7,852 nucleotides of DNA, taken from NCBI GenBank assembly GCA_947464665.1, contig CANHXV010000091.1, positions 1-7,852 on the forward strand. Reading direction: 5' to 3'. Source of the stretch: Comamonadaceae bacterium (lineage in GTDB: Bacteria > Pseudomonadota > Gammaproteobacteria > Burkholderiales > Burkholderiaceae_C). Below are positions 1 to 6,509 of the stretch, one piece after another; position 1 is the stretch's first letter; every line of letters begins with the position of its first letter. The notes beneath the pieces were generated by a model, which did no database searches, was not told the origin of the DNA, and was given only the letters and a program-made list of their open reading frames with translations. The position numbers and the translations under genes are program-made.

Positions 1-456
1 TGCGGCCGTGACCCCGAAATTCGCTACCTGCCTTCGGGCCAAGCCGTGGCCAACATCAGCATCGCCACCACCAGCCGCCGCAAAGACCGCACGTCTGGCG
101 AAACCGTTGAAGACACTCAATGGCACCGTGTCACCTTCTATGACCGCTTGGCAGAAATTGCCGGCGAATATGTCAAAAAAGGCCGACCAATTTACATCGA
201 AGGCCGCTTGAAATACGGCAAATACACTGACCAAGCGGGTGTTGAGAAAAACACGGTCGACATCATTGCCACTGAAATGCAATTGCTTGGCGCGCGAGAA
301 GGCATGGGCGCCCCCAGTGGTGGCGATGAAGAGGGTGGCGCACCGGCTCGCCGCCCAGCCGCCGCCCGCCCAGCCGCCGCTGGAGCGCCAGCTAGCAAAC
401 CCGCCGCCAAGCCTGCCAGTAGTTTTGACGATATGGACGACGATATCCCGTTTTAA
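1..456 (+). CDS. ssb: Single-stranded DNA-binding protein SSB, 5'-truncated by window edge
   Basis: SSB coats single-stranded DNA during replication, repair and recombination and recruits partner proteins through its C-terminal tip. The reading frame is open from base 1, giving 151 visible codons; roughly 15-20 N-terminal residues lie outside the window. The visible start (GRDPEIRYLPSGQAVANIS) is the conserved first part of the OB fold. It continues through WHRV (Trp at visible residue 41, matching the conserved Trp of E. coli SSB) and YIEGRLKYGKYTDQAG. A Gly/Pro/Ala-rich disordered linker follows from about residue 100, ending in the acidic tip DDMDDDIPF, the standard partner-docking peptide. 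A GTG codon at 46 lies inside the OB fold and is not the true start. The linker carries a perfect 15-nt tandem duplication (351-380). An intrinsic terminator follows 25 nt after the stop codon, separating ssb from the efflux operon. The identification is essentially certain; only the true start is unknown. Confidence 0.97.
   Translation, partial: CGRDPEIRYLPSGQAVANISIATTSRRKDRTSGETVEDTQWHRVTFYDRLAEIAGEYVKKGRPIYIEGRLKYGKYTDQAGVEKNTVDIIATEMQLLGAREGMGAPSGGDEEGGAPARRPAAARPAAAGAPASKPAAKPASSFDDMDDDIPF
351..380 (+). repeat. Perfect 15-nt tandem repeat (two copies) in the ssb linker
   Basis: The unit CCGCCCAGCCGCCGC occurs twice back to back (351-365 and 366-380). Because it is 15 nt long it keeps the frame and encodes a repeated Arg-Pro-Ala-Ala-Ala in the disordered linker. 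It probably arose by replication slippage and is a likely site of length variation between strains. The functional effect is probably small, since SSB linkers tolerate changes in length. Confidence 0.85.
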
Positions 457-481
457 GCCTCATTTCCTGCGCAAGCACGGC

Positions 482-511
482 AAAAGCCTGTACGCCCTAC
501 AGGTTTTTTTT
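482..511 (+). terminator. Intrinsic terminator of ssb
   Basis: A perfect 6-bp stem CCTGTA/TACAGG (487-492 with 498-503) encloses a 5-nt loop (CGCCC) and is followed directly by eight T residues (504-511). Four A residues before the stem (482-485) can pair with part of the T tract, so it may work in both directions. It lies 25 nt after the ssb stop codon and ends 12 nt before the operator-like palindrome, so the downstream operon should have its own promoter. Confidence 0.9.
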
Positions 512-523
512 GCATTTATTTTT

Positions 524-539
524 ATACCCCATAGGGTAT
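524..539. promoter_or_regulatory. Operator-like palindrome upstream of the RND operon (CsoR/CstR-type form)
   Basis: ATACCC-CATA-GGGTAT is a perfect 6+6 bp inverted repeat with a 4-bp centre. It ends 31 nt before the adaptor start codon. It has no T tract and comes after the ssb terminator, so it is not itself a terminator. Short C-tract/G-tract palindromes flanked by A/T are typical of operators for CsoR-family (DUF156) repressors, which sense Cu(I), Ni/Co, formaldehyde or persulfides; assigning that family here is inference. A weak extended -10 candidate lies immediately downstream (TG at 539-540, GATAAA at 542-547), and no good -35 was found at 16-18 bp spacing. The palindrome would fall between -35 and -10, a usual position for a repressor site. 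No repressor gene is in the window. Confidence 0.6.
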
Positions 540-547
540 GTGATAAA
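539..547 (+). promoter_or_regulatory. Candidate extended -10 element of the RND operon
   Basis: TGTGATAAA reads as a TGn motif followed by GATAAA, four of six matches to TATAAT. It would start transcription near 554 and leave a leader of about 16 nt containing the ribosome binding site. No recognisable TTGACA-like box lies at the right distance upstream (that position is T-rich), so this is a weak call, supported mainly by its place beside the palindrome and after the ssb terminator. Confidence 0.3.
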
Positions 548-561
548 GTGTCACTTACGTT

Positions 562-565
562 GGAG
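562..565 (+). promoter_or_regulatory. Ribosome binding site fixing the adaptor start
   Basis: GGAG lies 5 nt before the ATG at 571. It supports this start despite the unusually long N-terminal region ahead of the hydrophobic signal segment. Later in-frame starts have no comparable site. Confidence 0.7.
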
Positions 566-570
566 ACGAC

Positions 571-1677
571 ATGAAAAAAAAGATTGCATACCCACTCAGC
601 CATCAAGAACCTTGTGTGACATCACGCGGGGTGTTGCACTCGGTGCTTGCCTTGGGAATGGCCTTCATTGTGATTCAGGGCCATGCGCAATCGCCTGTGT
701 TGCCCAAAGGTCCTTTGGTCAAGGTCATTGCAGTCGGCCAAACAGCCATCGCCAGCTTTAGCGAAATGGATGGCTTGATTGAAGCGGTCATGCAAAGCAC
801 GTTGTCGTCGCAGTTACCGGGCCGCATCATCAGTCTCAAAGTCAAAGCAGGCGACGCTGTGAAAGCGGGCCAAGTGCTGGCCACCATCGATGACAGAGAA
901 ACACAAACTGGAATTTTGCGCAGCCAGGCGCAGTTGCAACAAAGTGATGCAGAAATGCGTCAATTGCAAATTGCACTTCAAAGAACCCAAGAATTGAAAG
1001 CACAAGGATTTGTGAGTTCGGCTGCCTTGGATTTGGCGGAGTCACAGTACAAGGCAGCTAAAGCGGGACGCGATAGTGTGGGTGCAGCCACAGAACAAGC
1101 CAAACTGACGCAGTCATTTTCAAAAATTTCTGCACCATATGATGCATGGGTTCTAGAAACCTATGCGCAAACCGGTGACTTGGCCATGCCAGGCAAAGCG
1201 CTGATCACGGTATTTGCACCACAGCCCCTGCGCGTGGTCATGCAGTGGCCCGCATCCGAAAAAAGTGTGTTGCCAAAACTGCAAGACATACAAATACACA
1301 TAGGCCGTGACGTGGTCAAGCCTCTGTCAATGCAAATCATGCCCAACGCCGATGGTGTGAGTCAAACCATTGGCATCAAACTCGATTTACCAAAATCAGG
1401 CGCTGCGGCAAAAGCTGTGCCCGGTCAACAAGTGCGTGTGCGTACTTCTGGTTCATCGCAAGCCAAAGGACTTGTGCCCTCTGCTGCCATCTTACGCAGA
1501 GGCGAAATCACAGCGGTCTATGTGGCACAAGAAAATGGCTTTGCCATGAAATTGGTGCGCTTAGGTGCCGACCATGGTTCTGCGGGCGTCGAAATTTGGG
1601 CGGGCCTTAAAGAAGGCGAATTGATTGCGGTCGATGCCGTGCAGGCCGGCATGAAAGGCGCACATGCAGTCCGATAA
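571..1677 (+). CDS. RND efflux periplasmic adaptor subunit (membrane fusion protein, HlyD/AcrA type)
   Basis: This protein (368 aa) should bridge the inner-membrane RND pump and an outer-membrane channel. Residues 1-24 form a long polar, Lys-starting leader; residues 25-39 are hydrophobic with a likely signal-peptidase site after GHA (residue 39). No lipobox Cys is present there, so it is probably a soluble periplasmic adaptor rather than a lipoprotein. A lipoyl/biotinyl-like half-motif follows (about 72-108, with PGRIISLKVKAGDAVKAGQ), then a Gln/Ala/Lys-rich coiled-coil hairpin (about 110-183), then the second lipoyl half (ISAPYDAWV...GDLAMPGKALITV), a beta-barrel region and a C-terminal membrane-proximal domain with a conserved-type GLKEGELIAVDAVQAG end. 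The start is set by GGAG 5 nt upstream. The stop overlaps the pump start by 14 nt. An 8-A run follows the start codon (574-581). The family is clear; the substrate cannot be read from the sequence. Confidence 0.93.
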   Translation: MKKKIAYPLSHQEPCVTSRGVLHSVLALGMAFIVIQGHAQSPVLPKGPLVKVIAVGQTAIASFSEMDGLIEAVMQSTLSSQLPGRIISLKVKAGDAVKAGQVLATIDDRETQTGILRSQAQLQQSDAEMRQLQIALQRTQELKAQGFVSSAALDLAESQYKAAKAGRDSVGAATEQAKLTQSFSKISAPYDAWVLETYAQTGDLAMPGKALITVFAPQPLRVVMQWPASEKSVLPKLQDIQIHIGRDVVKPLSMQIMPNADGVSQTIGIKLDLPKSGAAAKAVPGQQVRVRTSGSSQAKGLVPSAAILRRGEITAVYVAQENGFAMKLVRLGADHGSAGVEIWAGLKEGELIAVDAVQAGMKGAHAVR

Positions 1678-4600
1678 GCTAACCAGCAGTTTTGGCTTTG
1701 CAGGGCAGTTAGCCGCCAAGTTTCAAAACAATGCGCTCACACCCCTGCTGGCCATTGTGGCTTTGCTGATGGGATTGTTTGCGGTGATGGTGACACCGCG
1801 CGAAGAAGAGCCGCAAATCAATGTGACCATGGCCAATGTGCTGATTCCTTTTCCGGGTGCCAGCAGTGCCGACGTGCAGAGCAAAGTGGCCATGCCAGCA
1901 GAGCAAGTGTTGGGACAAATTGCAGGCATTGAACACACTTATTCAGTATCGCGTCCAGGCATGGCGGTGCTCACGGTGCAGTTCAAAGTGGGCGTGCCGC
2001 GCACCGAAGCTTTGGTACGCTTGTATGACGTGCTCAATGCCAATCAAAATTGGTTGCCACGAGATTTAGGCACCTTGGCACCCATCGTCAAGCCCAAAGG
2101 TATTGACGATGTGCCGGTGCTGGCGGTCACTTTGTGGGGTCAAGATGCGCCGTCGGCTTTAGAACTTGAACGTGTAGCGCGCAGCCTAGAGATGGATTTA
2201 AAGCAGGTTAAAGGCACACGTGAAGTGCAGACCATCGGCGGCCCGGGCCGCGCTGTGCAAGTCAATTTAAATCCAACGCGCATGCGCGAGCGTGGGCTTG
2301 ACATGTTGACTGTTCGAGCTGCATTGGCAGGTGCCAATGCAAGTGCGCCTTCTGGCTTTGTGATGAACCCCAACAATACAAATGGCCAACGCATCAGCAT
2401 CGAAACGGGCTACTTTTTTGAATCAGCCAAAGATGTGGCCGATGTGGTGGTGGGCGTGCACGCAGGCAAGCCTATTTATTTGAAAGAAGTAGCACAAGTT
2501 GAAGAAGGTGCACAGCAGGCTCAGCAGTACGTGAGTTACATGCCTGGCACTGGCAATGTGAGTGATGCAAAAACTCCAGGCGCTACAAATGCTAGTGGCA
2601 ATAACACAGAGCTCAGTGGCCAAATGTATCCCGCTGTGACCCTGACGGTCACCAAGAAGCCCGGTGAAAACGCTGTCGATGTCGCACGCGCCGTACGGGC
2701 TCGCGTTGAGCAAATGCGCAACACCGTTTTGCCTCAAGGTGTTGAAGCGACCATCACACGTGACTATGGCGAAACCGCTGCTGACAAAGCCAACAAGCTT
2801 ATTCAAAAATTGGCTTTTGCCACAGCTTCTGTGATTTTGCTGGTGGGCTTGGCCTTGGGCAAACGCGAAGCAGTCATTGTGGGTGGTGCGGTGATTTTGA
2901 CTCTTACAGCCACGCTATTTGCAAGCTGGGCTTGGGGCTTCACGCTCAATCGGGTGAGCTTGTTTGCACTTATTTTTTCAATTGGCATTTTGGTTGACGA
3001 TGCCATTGTGGTGGTGGAAAACATTCACCGTCATCAACAGTTGCATCCTGATAAATCTTTGAAGGACATCATCCCAGCCGCTGTCGATGAAGTGGGTGGC
3101 CCCACCATCTTGGCCACGCTCACTGTCATTGCGGCCTTGCTGCCTATGGCCTTTGTGTCGGGTCTGATGGGCCCCTACATGAGCCCCATTCCCATCAACG
3201 CCAGCTTGGGCATGGCACTGTCTTTGTTGATTGCTTTCACCGTCACACCTTGGTTGGCCTTGAAGTGGATGAAGTCGCATAACGCAGACATGACTCATGA
3301 TGGACATGTTGTTCAGCCCGCTTCGAAGGGCATGGCTGCTCGCTTACCAGAATTTTTTGGCCGCATCTTGCGTCCCTTCCTTAACAGCAGTCGTCAGCGC
3401 TGGAAACTCTTGGGTGGCATCTTGCTGGCCATGGCCTTGTCGGTGGGCTTGGCAGGTGTGCAGTGGGTCATTTTGAAAATGCTGCCCTTTGACAACAAGA
3501 GCGAATTCCAAGTGGTGGTCGACATGCCCGCCGGTACACCCCTAGAAAACACAGCTGCTGCATTGCATGAGATGGGGAGTTTTTTGGCAAAGCAAAAAGA
3601 AGTGTTGGACGTGCAAACGTATGCAGGCACCGCCAGCCCCATCACTTTCAATGGTCTGGTACGTCAATACTATTTGCGCGCCGATGCTGAGCAAGGCGAC
3701 TTGCAAGTCAACTTGGTTGATAAACACCAGCGCTCGGAAAAGAGCCATGCCATTGCACAACGCCTGCGTCCCGAACTTGAAAAGATTGCCTTGTTGCATG
3801 GTGCCAACATCAAGGTGGTTGAAGTCCCGCCGGGCCCGCCTGTGATGAGTCCTTTAGTGGCTGAAATTTATGGCCCCGATGAGGCTGGTCGTCAGGCCTT
3901 GGCCGCCAATGTGGCCAAAGCATTTTCACAAACGCCAGGCATCGTCGGCATTGACACGTCGCTCAAGGCAGACGCACCACGCCAGTGGTTGCAGGTGCGT
4001 AGACAACGCGCTGAAACATTGGGTATTTCTGTCAATGCCATTGCCCAAACCGTTCAAAGTGCTTTGCAAGGTACAGACGCAACTTATCTTCGCGATGGCA
4101 TTAGCAAATTACCTGTGCCGGTTAGATTGCAATTACCGATTCAATCGCAAATTGGTTTGAACGATGTGTTGGCCATGCCCATGCGTGCTGCCAACGGTCA
4201 ATTGGTGCCTTTGTCTGAGTTGGTCGAAGTTCAAAGCGGCGTCATTCAAAAACCTTTGTTCACCAAAGACTTGTTACCCGTAAGTTATGTGATGGGTGAC
4301 ATGGCAGGCTCGCAAGATTCGCCCTTGTATGGTTTGTTTGGTATTCGCAGTCACATGAAAGAAGCCGCCTTGCCCGGTCAAGGCGAGTTGGGTGAGTATT
4401 GGATTCAGCAACCTAGCGACACCTACCGCGAATTCGCTGTCAAGTGGGACGGTGAGTCTCAAATCACATACGAAACTTTCCGCGACATGGGCACAGCCTA
4501 TGGCGTGGGTTTGATTTTGATTTACCTCTTGGTGGTGGCGCAGTTCAAAAGCTATCTCACGCCTTTGGTGATCATGGCGCCTATTCCCCTCACCATGATT

Positions 4601-4963
4601 GGCGTGATGCCTGGCCACGCATTGTTGAATGCTCAATTTACCGCTACCAGCATGATCGGTATGATTGCCTTGGCCGGCATCATTGTGCGCAACTCCATTT
4701 TATTGGTCGACTTCATTGAGCTTCAAGTGGCTCAAGGCATGGCCTTCAAAGAGGCCGTCATTCAGTCTGCAGCGGTGCGCGCTCAGCCCATTGTGCTCAC
4801 AGGCTTGGCCGCCATGATTGGTGCGTTCTTTATTTTGGACGACCCCATTTTCAATGGCTTGGCTGTGTCTCTCATCTTCGGAATTTTGGTTTCCACCCTG
4901 CTCACCTTGGTGGTCATTCCTGTTTTGTATTTCTCGTTGTTTCAACCTAAGGAGTCTTTATGA
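1664..4963 (+). CDS. RND efflux transporter permease subunit (AcrB/HAE1-like)
   Basis: This is a proton-driven inner-membrane pump of 1,099 residues, slightly longer than AcrB. TM1 is at about residues 24-43, followed by the first periplasmic porter region. TM2-TM6 begin near residue 383; TM4 carries GILVDDAIVVVEN, with the proton-relay Asp pair at 445-446 (AcrB D407/D408). A central cytoplasmic loop (about 538-580) leads to TM7 (about 582-605) and the second periplasmic half. TM8-TM12 contain the GIIVRNSILLVDF motif, where Arg1009 stands where AcrB has Lys940. A Gly/Asn/Ser/Thr-rich loop lies at about 292-319. There is no Met-rich metal pathway like that of CusA, so a multidrug or small-molecule HAE1-type role fits better than a classical heavy-metal pump. 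ATG 1664 overlaps the adaptor end by 14 nt and has AAAGG 5 nt upstream. The TGA overlaps the next start (ATGA). No outer-membrane factor gene is present in the window. Confidence 0.95.
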   Translation: MQSDKLTSSFGFAGQLAAKFQNNALTPLLAIVALLMGLFAVMVTPREEEPQINVTMANVLIPFPGASSADVQSKVAMPAEQVLGQIAGIEHTYSVSRPGMAVLTVQFKVGVPRTEALVRLYDVLNANQNWLPRDLGTLAPIVKPKGIDDVPVLAVTLWGQDAPSALELERVARSLEMDLKQVKGTREVQTIGGPGRAVQVNLNPTRMRERGLDMLTVRAALAGANASAPSGFVMNPNNTNGQRISIETGYFFESAKDVADVVVGVHAGKPIYLKEVAQVEEGAQQAQQYVSYMPGTGNVSDAKTPGATNASGNNTELSGQMYPAVTLTVTKKPGENAVDVARAVRARVEQMRNTVLPQGVEATITRDYGETAADKANKLIQKLAFATASVILLVGLALGKREAVIVGGAVILTLTATLFASWAWGFTLNRVSLFALIFSIGILVDDAIVVVENIHRHQQLHPDKSLKDIIPAAVDEVGGPTILATLTVIAALLPMAFVSGLMGPYMSPIPINASLGMALSLLIAFTVTPWLALKWMKSHNADMTHDGHVVQPASKGMAARLPEFFGRILRPFLNSSRQRWKLLGGILLAMALSVGLAGVQWVILKMLPFDNKSEFQVVVDMPAGTPLENTAAALHEMGSFLAKQKEVLDVQTYAGTASPITFNGLVRQYYLRADAEQGDLQVNLVDKHQRSEKSHAIAQRLRPELEKIALLHGANIKVVEVPPGPPVMSPLVAEIYGPDEAGRQALAANVAKAFSQTPGIVGIDTSLKADAPRQWLQVRRQRAETLGISVNAIAQTVQSALQGTDATYLRDGISKLPVPVRLQLPIQSQIGLNDVLAMPMRAANGQLVPLSELVEVQSGVIQKPLFTKDLLPVSYVMGDMAGSQDSPLYGLFGIRSHMKEAALPGQGELGEYWIQQPSDTYREFAVKWDGESQITYETFRDMGTAYGVGLILIYLLVVAQFKSYLTPLVIMAPIPLTMIGVMPGHALLNAQFTATSMIGMIALAGIIVRNSILLVDFIELQVAQGMAFKEAVIQSAAVRAQPIVLTGLAAMIGAFFILDDPIFNGLAVSLIFGILVSTLLTLVVIPVLYFSLFQPKESL

Positions 4964-5187
4964 CCGTCGAACGTTACATCCGCATCTTTGCGGGCATTTT
5001 TATCTTGGCCTCACTTGCTTTGGGCATAGAGGGCAGTCCGCTGTTTGTCAGCGCATGGTTTTTGGCATTCACAGCCTTTGTTGGCGCCAATTTGTTTCAG
5101 TTTGGTTTTACCAATGTCTGTCCCATGGGTTGGATGTTGCGAAAATTGGGCGTGCCTGACGCAGCGCCTTGTAGCACCACCGCATAA
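4960..5187 (+). CDS. DUF2892 (YgaP-type transmembrane domain) small membrane protein
   Basis: This 75-residue protein begins TVERYIRIFAG, the usual charged N-terminus of the DUF2892 family, and has two hydrophobic segments (about 9-24 and 28-50). It ends the membrane part with FGFTNVCPMG, matching the family's Gly-x-Cys-Pro-like terminal motif; Cys54 is the candidate functional residue and a second Cys is at 71. The same domain forms the membrane part of YgaP, a rhodanese, and stand-alone copies are often encoded with sulfide or persulfide genes. The biochemical role of stand-alone copies is not established. The start is well supported: AAGGAG (4949-4954) lies 5 nt upstream, and ATGA overlap with the pump stop implies translational coupling. 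Being locked into an RND operon suggests it acts with the pump, for example as an accessory subunit or in handling a thiol-reactive substrate; that is inference. Confidence 0.88.
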   Translation: MTVERYIRIFAGIFILASLALGIEGSPLFVSAWFLAFTAFVGANLFQFGFTNVCPMGWMLRKLGVPDAAPCSTTA

Positions 5188-5345
5188 GCGCTTCACTTGC
5201 ACCATGCTGTCATGACGCCGGAATTGATCTGATCAGCCGTCTTTGTCAGGTGCGCTGCACACGTTATTTTCAGAACCGCAGACTTACTTAGATTTGCCGC
5301 TGAAAAGAGACAGCCCAGCAAGTTGACCTTGGGTTCTAGCTAAGA
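5188..5345. other. Convergent intergenic gap between the RND operon and mnmA
   Basis: These 158 bp separate two genes that converge. No ORF of useful length, tRNA or strong hairpin with a T tract was found for the plus-strand operon. Small palindromes such as CTGATCAG (5229-5236) and GTGC-GCT-GCAC occur but have no clear role. The only terminator-like element is the weak one listed for mnmA. Confidence 0.6.
5303..5333 (-). terminator. Weak candidate terminator of mnmA
   Basis: On the minus strand, 13 nt past the mnmA stop, CCCAAG (5333-5328) can pair with CTGGG (5318-5314), with one bulged base and a 9-nt loop. It is followed by CTGTCTCTTTT, a broken T-rich tract. The stem is short and the tract interrupted, so termination here is only a possibility. 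Confidence 0.25.
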
Positions 5346-6464
5346 TCAGGTGAAAGTCACTGCCGAGTTGATCACGCCTCCGCCTAAGCACACTTCGCCG
5401 TCATACAAAACGGCACTTTGACCTGGCGTGACAGCCCACTGGCTTTCATCAAACGCCAAGGCAAATTCGACCGCATTGGACGAAGTCAACGCACAATGTG
5501 CATCGGCTTGTCGATAGCGTGTTTTGGCAGCATACATCCCTGCTGTAGGGGCACGGCCCGCACACCAACTGGCGTCGGCAGCCTCAAGTTGAGGTGACAA
5601 GAGCCAGGGGTGATCGTGGCCTTGTACCACCCACAAAATGTTCTTGTCCATGTCTTTGCGAGCAACAAACCAAGGTGTGTGCTCGCCACCACCACGCTGC
5701 GCACCTTTTTCTTTGATGCCACCAATGCCCAAACCTTGACGTTGTCCCAGCGTGTAAAAACTCAAACCAACATGTTTGCCAATGGAGCGACCGCTTGGAT
5801 CTTTGATGGGGCCTGGCTCTTTGGAGATGTAGCGATTTAAAAAATCACGAAAAGGTCTTTCGCCAATGAAACAGATCCCTGTGGAATCTTTCTTCTTGGC
5901 ATTGGGCAAGCCAATCTCTTCTGCAATTTGCCGCACCTGCGTTTTGAGCAACTCACCCACAGGAAATAAAGTTTTAGACAGTTGCGATTGGTTCAGACGA
6001 TGCAGGAAATAACTTTGGTCTTTGCTGTTGTCCAAACCCTTCATCAACTCGTACAAGCCTGTGGCTTCATTCAAACGAACGCGCGCGTAATGGCCCGTGG
6101 CAATTTTTTCGGCGCCCACGTGCATGGCATGGTCCAAAAATGATTTGAACTTGATTTCAGCATTACACAAAATGTCGGGGTTGGGCGTGCGTCCTGCTTG
6201 GTACTCACGCAGAAATTCTGCAAACACTCGGTCTTTGTAGTCGGCGGCAAAGTTGACGTGTTCAATTTCAATGCCCACCACATCGGCCACGGCCGCTGCA
6301 TCGACAAAGTCAATGTTGGAAGAACAAAATTCGCTGTCGTCATCGTCTTCCCAATTTTTCATGAAAATGCCAACCACCTCGTGGCCTTGCTTTTTCAATA
6401 AGTGAGCGGTGACTGCGGAGTCGACGCCGCCAGACAAACCCACAACAATTCGGTGATGCTTCAT
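5346..6464 (-). CDS. mnmA: tRNA-specific 2-thiouridylase MnmA
   Basis: MnmA adenylates C2 of uridine 34 in the anticodon of Lys, Glu and Gln tRNAs and inserts sulfur, giving s2U34, using persulfide sulfur passed from IscS (through the Tus relay in some bacteria). The 372-residue length is normal for the family. The ATP-binding PP-loop is GLSGGVDS at residues 9-16. The catalytic Cys pair is present: Cys100 in GRTPNPDILCN (with Asp97 alongside) and Cys198 in DSTGICFIGERPF; E. coli has C102 and C199. The GHYARV tRNA-contact region (about 124-129), the central domain with YTLGQRQGLGIGG and the C-terminal beta-barrel with QSAVLYDGEVCLGGG are intact. The start is ATG at 6464; AAGGGA upstream is 11 nt away, a loose spacing. 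It is divergent from the transglycosylase gene and converges on the RND operon. The identification is essentially certain. Confidence 0.97.
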   Translation of the reverse strand: MKHHRIVVGLSGGVDSAVTAHLLKKQGHEVVGIFMKNWEDDDDSEFCSSNIDFVDAAAVADVVGIEIEHVNFAADYKDRVFAEFLREYQAGRTPNPDILCNAEIKFKSFLDHAMHVGAEKIATGHYARVRLNEATGLYELMKGLDNSKDQSYFLHRLNQSQLSKTLFPVGELLKTQVRQIAEEIGLPNAKKKDSTGICFIGERPFRDFLNRYISKEPGPIKDPSGRSIGKHVGLSFYTLGQRQGLGIGGIKEKGAQRGGGEHTPWFVARKDMDKNILWVVQGHDHPWLLSPQLEAADASWCAGRAPTAGMYAAKTRYRQADAHCALTSSNAVEFALAFDESQWAVTPGQSAVLYDGEVCLGGGVINSAVTFT

Positions 6465-6509
6465 GACAGCAATTATCCCTTGATCTAAATACCTATACTT
6501 GTGGTCATC
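6465..6509. promoter_or_regulatory. Short divergent promoter region between mnmA and the transglycosylase gene
   Basis: About 45 bp must hold the start signals for two divergent genes unless promoters reach into the coding regions. On the plus strand TATACT (6494-6499) matches five of six -10 bases but has no -35 at normal spacing. On the minus strand GATAAT (6477-6472) also matches five of six, only 7 nt before the mnmA ATG and again with no -35. Either box would give a leader of only a few bases. The region is AT-rich compared with its neighbours. Neither promoter is convincing. Confidence 0.3.

Noticed and set aside
46..48. GTG at 46 as the start of ssb
   Set aside because: The conserved OB-fold sequence continues upstream in frame to base 1, so this GTG is an internal Val.
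192..410. 72-codon Ala/Pro-rich ORF on the minus strand opposite ssb
   Set aside because: It is the antisense shadow of the GC-rich SSB linker; composition follows the repeated codons and there is no ribosome binding site or family resemblance.
588..593. Second ATACCC half-site inside the start of the adaptor gene
   Set aside because: There is no matching GGGTAT partner, and it is explained by coding sequence; a lone 6-mer is not enough to call an operator.
2423..2806. 127-codon minus-strand ORF inside the pump gene
   Set aside because: It lies wholly opposite a well-supported RND coding region; its His/Cys-rich, low-plausibility protein has no recognisable domain.
4274..4636. 120-codon minus-strand ORF inside the pump gene
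   Set aside because: Same reasoning: antisense to conserved RND sequence, rich in His/Arg/Gln, with no start signal.
1664..4963. Heavy-metal (CusA/CzcA-type HME) assignment for the pump
   Set aside because: The TM4 motif is of HAE1 type (VDDAIVVVEN) and there is no Met-rich relay or metal-binding operon partner such as CusF; a metal role is not excluded but is not shown by the sequence.
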